Shown: positions 59,722-64,000 of the stretch, one piece after another
Layout of the letters: each line of letters starts with the position of its first letter
Position numbering within the stretch: position 1 is the first letter of the stretch
DNA from: Actinomycetota bacterium
Lineage (GTDB): Bacteria > Actinomycetota > Acidimicrobiia > Acidimicrobiales > JAJPHE01
NCBI GenBank assembly: GCA_021325435.1
Contig: JAJPHE010000118.1
Coordinates: 42,036 to 106,035 of the forward strand
DNA: 64,000 nucleotides
Reading direction: 5' to 3'
The notes under the pieces: generated by a model
Told to the model about the DNA's origin: nothing
The model's input: only the letters and a program-made list of their open reading frames with translations
Databases searched by the model: none
Made by a program: the position numbers and the translations under genes

Positions 59722-61103
59722 GAGCCCGGCCGGCGGAGGCCGCCAAAGAGCTCGCTGCGGGTCGCCTCACCACGGGCGAGGGCGCCACGCGCATGTTCGA
59801 GCAGGCTGAAGAACTGGTCGTTGCCGACCCGCTCGGCCAGCGCCAAGGGGATCGACGGGAACGAGTAGTCCTTCTCCGGAAGCGGCGGGTGGTCCTCGAC
59901 CGGCTTGCGCTCCATGACCTTGTCGATCACCGGGGCCAGCCGGCTGGCCTTGTCCCTCTGTGCCTTCTCGTCGCGCTCCTTGAACTCGGGGAGGACCTCC
60001 TTACCGAACAGCTCGAGGCTCTCCATGATGTGCTCGTGGCGGTTCTTGCCGGCCTGACTGACGAACACCACCTGGTCGACACCGCAGTCCTCGAAGCGAC
60101 GCAGGTACTCGCGGATCTGGTCCGGTGTCCCCACCGCCCCCCGGAGACCGGAGCGGCCCTCCTGCACCACCTTGGCCCCGAGGCGGTCGGAGTTGTTGGC
60201 CGCTTGGAACACCGCCTCCGGTGAGTAGCCCTGTTCGGATCGCTGGGCCTGGTACTCGGCCCAGACGTCGGTCACCGCCGGCTGGTGGCGGCCGAACACG
60301 TAGTAGTGGGCCAGTGAGTAACCGAAGAAGTTGCCGCCCTCAATCCCTCGGGCCAGCGCCTCCTCTTCGGTCGGGGCGCACATGAACGTGGTGACGGCGG
60401 CCACGTTGGGGTTGACGGCGTCACCGATGGGCACGCACTCGCGCTCCAGGGTGGCGTAGTAGTCGTTCACCCAGAGGGTGGCCTCCTCCGGGTTGATGAA
60501 GGCGAAGGTGAGGGCGCCGATTCCCTTGGTGGCGGCCAGGTGGATCGTCTCGCGCCGGCTGCAGGCCACCCATACCGGAGGATGAGGCTTTTGGCGAGGC
60601 TTGGGCACGACGTTGCGGGGAGGCATCGTCACGTAGTTGCCGGAGTGGCCGGTGAAGGGGGCCTCAGTCATACAGCGGAGGGCGACCCGGAGTCCTTCCT
60701 CCCACATCTCGCGCTTCTTGCCCGGATCGATCTCGAAGCCGCCGAGCTCGGCCTCCGACGACGCCTCGCCCGTGCCGAACTCGACCCGCCCGTTCGACAC
60801 CAGGTCGAGGGTGGCGATCCGCTCGGCCACCCGGGCCGGATGGTTGAACGGTGGGGGGGTCTGGACGATCCCGTGACCGAGGCGGATGTTCTTGGTCCGC
60901 TGTGACACCGCGGCCAGGAACACCTCGGGCGCGCTGGAATGGCTGTACTCCTCGAGGAAGTGGTGCTCGACCTCCCAGACGAAGTCGATGCCGAGCTGGT
61001 CGGCGAACTCACACTGCTCGAGAGCGTCCTGGATGAGCCGGAACTCCGACTCCTCCTCCCACGGCCGCGGCAGCTGGTGCTCGTAGAAGATGCCGAACTT
61101 CAC
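59718..61103 (-). CDS. LLM-class flavin-dependent oxidoreductase
   Basis: A 461-residue luciferase-like monooxygenase. KFGIFYEHQLPRPW opens the barrel, DFVWEVEHHFLEEYSHSSAPEVFLAA near residue 40-65 is the bacterial luciferase alpha-type block, HPARVAERIATLDLVSNGRVEFGTG near 89-113 the FMN-binding region, and KPHPPVWVACSRRETIHLAA near 175-195 follows. It would use reduced flavin from a partner (or F420) to oxidise an organic substrate. GTG 61103 with GGGAGG upstream was chosen; the longer frame is not supported. Its C-terminal 80 residues are Lys/Asp rich and may be an extension of this subfamily. It is the second gene of the operon. Confidence 0.9.
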   Translation of the reverse strand: MKFGIFYEHQLPRPWEEESEFRLIQDALEQCEFADQLGIDFVWEVEHHFLEEYSHSSAPEVFLAAVSQRTKNIRLGHGIVQTPPPFNHPARVAERIATLDLVSNGRVEFGTGEASSEAELGGFEIDPGKKREMWEEGLRVALRCMTEAPFTGHSGNYVTMPPRNVVPKPRQKPHPPVWVACSRRETIHLAATKGIGALTFAFINPEEATLWVNDYYATLERECVPIGDAVNPNVAAVTTFMCAPTEEEALARGIEGGNFFGYSLAHYYVFGRHQPAVTDVWAEYQAQRSEQGYSPEAVFQAANNSDRLGAKVVQEGRSGLRGAVGTPDQIREYLRRFEDCGVDQVVFVSQAGKNRHEHIMESLELFGKEVLPEFKERDEKAQRDKASRLAPVIDKVMERKPVEDHPPLPEKDYSFPSIPLALAERVGNDQFFSLLEHARGALARGEATRSELFGGLRRPGS

Positions 61104-61140
61104 GGGTGTCCTCCCGGGTCGGTGGCGATGGTGTCGGCGA

Positions 61141-62244
61141 TCAGTAGCCGGAGGGTACGTCGGCGGCGGACGCCGGGGTCGGGTCGGCGGGCCTCCAGTC
61201 ACCGAGGGCGTGGAACTCGTCGAGCACCTCGGATCCCCGGCGGTGGCCGGCGAGGGCCAGGGCGACCTCCTGGGCCAGGGCGGTGCGGTTCTGCTCCTCG
61301 AGGATGCCCAGGGACTCTTCGAGGCCCTTGTCCCACAGGCGGCCGACCACCTCGCGGCCGGGGTATCGGCGACCCGACTCGCCGATGAAGGTCCGGTCGC
61401 GCATCTCGGTGAGGCTGGTGCGCAGGTACCCGACATGCGGGGTCTCGTCAGCCCGGATGTAGGAGACGAGGCGGGCCGCCTCGCCCTCGCCGGCCACCAG
61501 GCCGGTGTCGGACAGCAGAGCTTCGGCCCAGGCGAAGACGTGGAACGCCTTGATCTCGATGAAGAGGACCCGGACCATCGTCGAAAGCAGCATCTCGAGG
61601 CCCAGGTCGAGGTCGTGGAAGAGGCGCTGGGCCTGAAAGCGGGCGGTCCGGTCCTCCTGGGTGCCGCCCCGCCCGGAGAGACCCATGCGCTGCAGGATCA
61701 GTTGGGTCTGATCGGCCGTCACCGGGTTCTCGAAGGCGATGTCACGCACGGCGAACCACATGCGGTCGTGCCCAGCCTGCTCCTCCCAGCCGGCCTCGTC
61801 GCGGGCGTGGGCCTCCACCAGGCCCCGGCCCAGGTGCTCGGTCGCCGTGCCCCGGATGTCCTCGACGAAGTGACGCTGCATGTCGGCCGGGGCCAGGTAG
61901 CGGATCATGGCCCCGAAGCCCTCGACCGTTCCGATGCGGGTGAGCGAGGCGATGATCGGGTCGCGGACCCCCTCGCGCAGCAGCAGACGGGCCTGCTCGA
62001 GGTTCGGGTAGTTCCCGGGCCACGTCTCGAGGGGGACGTCCATCGGGTCGGCGCCGAAGGTCTCGCGGTGGCTCTGCTGCCAGGCGGCGATGGCCCCGGT
62101 CCGGAAGCGGGTGCGGGGCGAGACGTAGTTGCCGTTCTCGTCGAAGCCTCCGTGACACACCACGCCCCCGACCCGCAACGGCTCGGTCACCGCGTGGTCG
62201 GCGAGGATCTCCTCGGGCGTGTACTCGAGCTGCAGGTTGCTCAT
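61141..62244 (-). CDS. conserved unknown protein, possible ferritin-like diiron protein
   Basis: A 367-residue protein, first gene of the operon, that I do not recognise by name. It is helical in the middle and carries Glu and His in patterns that could bind two metals: EHLGRGLVEAH near residue 135-145, MVRVLFIEIKAFHVFAWAE near 220-238 and RADETPHVGYL near 263 (an ExxH). That would suit a ferritin-like oxygenase or a substrate-binding protein working with the LLM enzyme downstream. This is a suggestion from spacing only. Start ATG 62244 lies 55 bp from the TetR gene across the operator. Confidence 0.75.
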   Translation of the reverse strand: MSNLQLEYTPEEILADHAVTEPLRVGGVVCHGGFDENGNYVSPRTRFRTGAIAAWQQSHRETFGADPMDVPLETWPGNYPNLEQARLLLREGVRDPIIASLTRIGTVEGFGAMIRYLAPADMQRHFVEDIRGTATEHLGRGLVEAHARDEAGWEEQAGHDRMWFAVRDIAFENPVTADQTQLILQRMGLSGRGGTQEDRTARFQAQRLFHDLDLGLEMLLSTMVRVLFIEIKAFHVFAWAEALLSDTGLVAGEGEAARLVSYIRADETPHVGYLRTSLTEMRDRTFIGESGRRYPGREVVGRLWDKGLEESLGILEEQNRTALAQEVALALAGHRRGSEVLDEFHALGDWRPADPTPASAADVPSGY

Positions 62245-62269
62245 CGCACCTCCCCAGTGTTGACTCCAG

Positions 62270-62293
62270 AGTGTAAACCCGAGCGTTTACACT
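62270..62293. promoter_or_regulatory. TetR-type operator in a divergent promoter
   Basis: AGTGTAAAC, CCGAGC, then GTTTACACT is a perfect 9-bp inverted repeat centred between the divergent starts at 62244 and 62300. It is very likely the binding site of the TetR protein encoded at 62300, controlling itself and the operon. Confidence 0.75.
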
Positions 62294-62299
62294 TTCAAT

Positions 62300-62950
62300 G
62301 TGACCCCGGCCCCGCCCGGCGCCTCCTCGGCGCCCGAGACCTCCAGCCCGGCGGCCGCCGTGGCCAGTCCCCGGCGGTCGACGACCCGGCCGTTGCCCCG
62401 GGCCCAGCGCCGCCGGGCCATCGTCGCCGGTGCGGCCCGGGCCTTCGCCACAGGGGGGTTCGACTCGACGTCGATGGAGGACATCGCCGAGGCGGCGGGG
62501 GTCTCGAAGCTCATCCTCTACCGCCACTTCGACTCGAAAGAGGAGCTCTACCGCAGCATCGTCGAGCAGGTCTCCGGCCGGTTGGGCGACGAGACGGCCG
62601 CCGAGGTGGAACGGGGCCGGCGGCGAGGGGTGTTCGTGCGGGCGTTCCTGGCCGTGGCCCGCGAGGATCCCGACGGGTTCCGGCTCCTCTGGCGCCACGC
62701 GTCCCGCGAGCCCCAGTTCGCCGCCTACGGCGAGGAGGTCCGGGCCGCCGCGGTCGCCTTCGCCCGGGTGCTGCTATCGCCTCGTCTCGCCGAGCAGAAG
62801 CTGCTCGACTGGTCGGCGGCCACCATCGTGGACTTCCTCGTTCAGGCCAGCCTCAACTGGCTCGACCACGGCCGTCCCGAGGACGACGAGATGTTCGTGG
62901 ACGTGGCGACCCGCTCTCTCGAGGCGATGTTCCGGAGCTGGTCTTCGTAG
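62300..62950 (+). CDS. TetR-family transcriptional regulator
   Basis: A 216-residue protein. After a flexible start of about 35 residues, RAQRRRAIVAGAARAFATGG and FDSTSMEDIAEAAGVSKLILYRHFDSKEELY (about residues 33-84) form the TetR helix-turn-helix; the rest is an alpha-helical ligand domain. It is divergent from the four-gene LLM operon and probably represses it until a ligand binds. GTG 62300 gives the annotated start; a shorter form is possible. Confidence 0.9.
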   Translation: MTPAPPGASSAPETSSPAAAVASPRRSTTRPLPRAQRRRAIVAGAARAFATGGFDSTSMEDIAEAAGVSKLILYRHFDSKEELYRSIVEQVSGRLGDETAAEVERGRRRGVFVRAFLAVAREDPDGFRLLWRHASREPQFAAYGEEVRAAAVAFARVLLSPRLAEQKLLDWSAATIVDFLVQASLNWLDHGRPEDDEMFVDVATRSLEAMFRSWSS

Positions 62951-62982
62951 CGCCGCGGCTCCGCCGCTCGGCTGCCTGCCGT

Positions 62983-63591
62983 TTACTGATCGTCCCGCTT
63001 GACCCCCCGCAAGCCCGCCCATGCCAGATCGGCCAGGCGCAGGCCGAGTGATTCCGGGCTCGAGCCCTGCCCGGGGGCGAGGTAGCGCCGGCTGGCCCCC
63101 TCGGCCATGCCGACGAGCCCGTGGGCCAGCAGCCGCCGGTGGTCATCATCCAGGTCGGTGGTGATCAGGGCGGCGATGGCCGCGGCCATGGCGTCTTCCA
63201 CCCGCTCCACCGCCTCACTGAATTCGCGGTCGCGCCTCGACGTTCCGCCGAGCAGCAACCGGAAGGCGTTCGGGTTGTCCGACACGAAGCGGAAGTAAGC
63301 CGCGAATCCCGCCTGCACCTGGCGGTGAGCGGTGTCGGCGCTGGTGGTCGCCTGGACGATCGTGTCCTGGAGGCGGCGCCCCACATCGTCTAGCAGCTCG
63401 AGGTAGAGCGCCCGCTTGGAGCGAAAGTGCTGGTAGAGAACGGGTTTGGTGACGCCGGCGGCTTCGGCCAGCTCGCTCATCGAGGTGCCGTCGAAGCCCC
63501 GTTCGGCAAAGACGCGCAGCGCCACGTCGAGCAGCTGCCGGCGGCGGTGTTCGGCGGGAAGGCGCAACCTGGGCGGCGGGCTCACGACCAC
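62983..63591 (-). CDS. TetR-family transcriptional regulator
   Basis: A 202-residue TetR protein. EHRRRQLLDVALRVFAERG and FDGTSMSELAEAAGVTKPVLYQHFRSKRALYLELLDDVGRR form the DNA-binding domain; a helical domain follows (FAAYFRFVSDNPNAFRLLLGGTSRRD, GMAEGASRRYLAPG). The GTG at 63591 (or 63585) was chosen; the open frame extends to a TTG at 63639 with unlikely coding. It converges on the other TetR gene with a 32-bp gap. Its target is not visible; upstream there is only non-coding sequence to the window end. Confidence 0.87.
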   Translation of the reverse strand: MVVSPPPRLRLPAEHRRRQLLDVALRVFAERGFDGTSMSELAEAAGVTKPVLYQHFRSKRALYLELLDDVGRRLQDTIVQATTSADTAHRQVQAGFAAYFRFVSDNPNAFRLLLGGTSRRDREFSEAVERVEDAMAAAIAALITTDLDDDHRRLLAHGLVGMAEGASRRYLAPGQGSSPESLGLRLADLAWAGLRGVKRDDQ

Positions 63592-64000
63592 CCCGGCACG
63601 GTAAGGCGGCGGGCGCGTAACCGCCCAATCGGCACGCAACGGTCAACGCCCTGGTCCGTCGCTTCAAAAAGTGGGAATAGGGGTACGCCGGTGGCAGGAA
63701 GCCGACCCCGCACTGGAGAAAGAACGCGTCGTGGCGGGACCGCCCAACTCCAAGCCGACTGGCGACACCAGGCGACCGCCCGAGCCGCGGCGGCCCGACT
63801 GTGCCGTCAAGTCCTCACTGACGTTGATGTCAGTCCAGCTGAAGCGGCGTCGCTTTCAGATCGGGCCGGGCCGGTCCGAGCGGGGCTGGGCTTAGAGGCC
63901 GCGCGGATAGGCGCTAGCAGGGGGACCATCCACCGGTCGTCGGTTTGGCCCGACTGGGATGTCGGGTTGCTACCCAACCCGACGACCCAGTGGAGGTCGG
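63592..64000. other. stretch without a convincing gene
   Basis: About 409 bp to the window end. It contains only short open frames without family motifs or good starts, presumably the control region of the TetR gene on the left. The last 65 bp carry repeated complementary blocks (see next entry). No tRNA or mobile element signature is visible. Confidence 0.5.
63935..63987 (+). repeat. overlapping inverted repeats at the window end
   Basis: GTCGGGTTG, 5 nt, then CAACCCGAC (63961-63983) forms a perfect hairpin. The block GGTCGTCGGTTTGG at 63935-63948 can instead pair with CCAACCCGACGACC at 63974-63987 in 13 of 14 positions. The two structures exclude each other, as in an attenuator, or they are the edge of an element that continues past the window. 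Confidence 0.45.

Noticed and set aside
61090..63051. A 653-residue plus-strand open frame
   Set aside because: It runs antisense to the LLM and possible diiron genes and into the TetR gene in a wrong frame; composition is Gly/Arg/Pro/His rich as expected of a GC-rich shadow frame.
63671..63895. A 74-residue open frame near the window end
   Set aside because: No ribosome binding site, motif or conserved composition; likely chance.
1..64000. tRNA, rRNA, CRISPR array, insertion sequence or prophage
   Set aside because: No transposase, integrase, terminal repeats, spacer arrays or tRNA-like T-loop sequences were seen on reading through both strands.

Overview
The window is very GC-rich DNA with mostly GTG and TTG starts, tight packing and 1-4 nt overlaps between neighbouring genes. 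Together with the LLM flavoprotein, TetR and SDR gene set, this suggests an actinobacterium, perhaps of the Acidimicrobiia type; that assignment is inference. I recognise 57 protein genes (one broken) and no rRNA, tRNA, CRISPR array or insertion sequence.

About 1-57.9 kb is one very large surface or exopolysaccharide locus. It holds about 30 glycosyltransferase (GT) domains: 17 of GT-B (GT4-like) fold, 12 of GT-A (GT2) fold and one GT39-type integral membrane enzyme. It also holds two polyprenyl-phosphate sugar phosphotransferases that could start a repeat unit (one fused to a GT2 domain), a Wzx-type flippase, two Wzz-like plus Wzy-like pairs (18.0-20.1 kb and 51.8-54.4 kb), and a Wzm/Wzt ABC exporter (36.9-38.9 kb). 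Five separate methyltransferases and a degenerate methyltransferase domain fused to a GT, a sugar-nucleotide epimerase/dehydratase, a nucleotidyltransferase, three secreted proteins (an unknown, an NHL beta-propeller and a GH5 glycosidase) and an exported alpha/beta hydrolase complete it. The likely logic is: nucleotide sugars are made, a phosphosugar is placed on the lipid carrier, many GTs extend and branch it, methyltransferases decorate it, the flippase or the ABC transporter exports it, Wzy/Wzz polymerise it and set its length, and secreted proteins bind or trim it.

The layout is unusual. Instead of one long operon, strand changes about 30 times in 57 genes. Divergent gaps are often below 60 bp and convergent genes commonly overlap at their 3' ends by 4-60 bp. 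Several GTs are clear paralogues of each other, so the locus seems to have grown by duplication and shuffling.

At 27.2-30.3 kb a small non-glycan insert holds an SDR whose catalytic Tyr is replaced by Ser, a broken DUF2071 gene, an exported alpha/beta hydrolase and a methyltransferase. From 57.9 to 62.2 kb a minus-strand operon encodes a possible ferritin-like protein, an LLM flavin monooxygenase, an SDR and an aldo/keto reductase. It is divergent from a TetR gene across a perfect 9-bp inverted repeat. A second TetR gene and about 400 bp without a convincing gene close the window.
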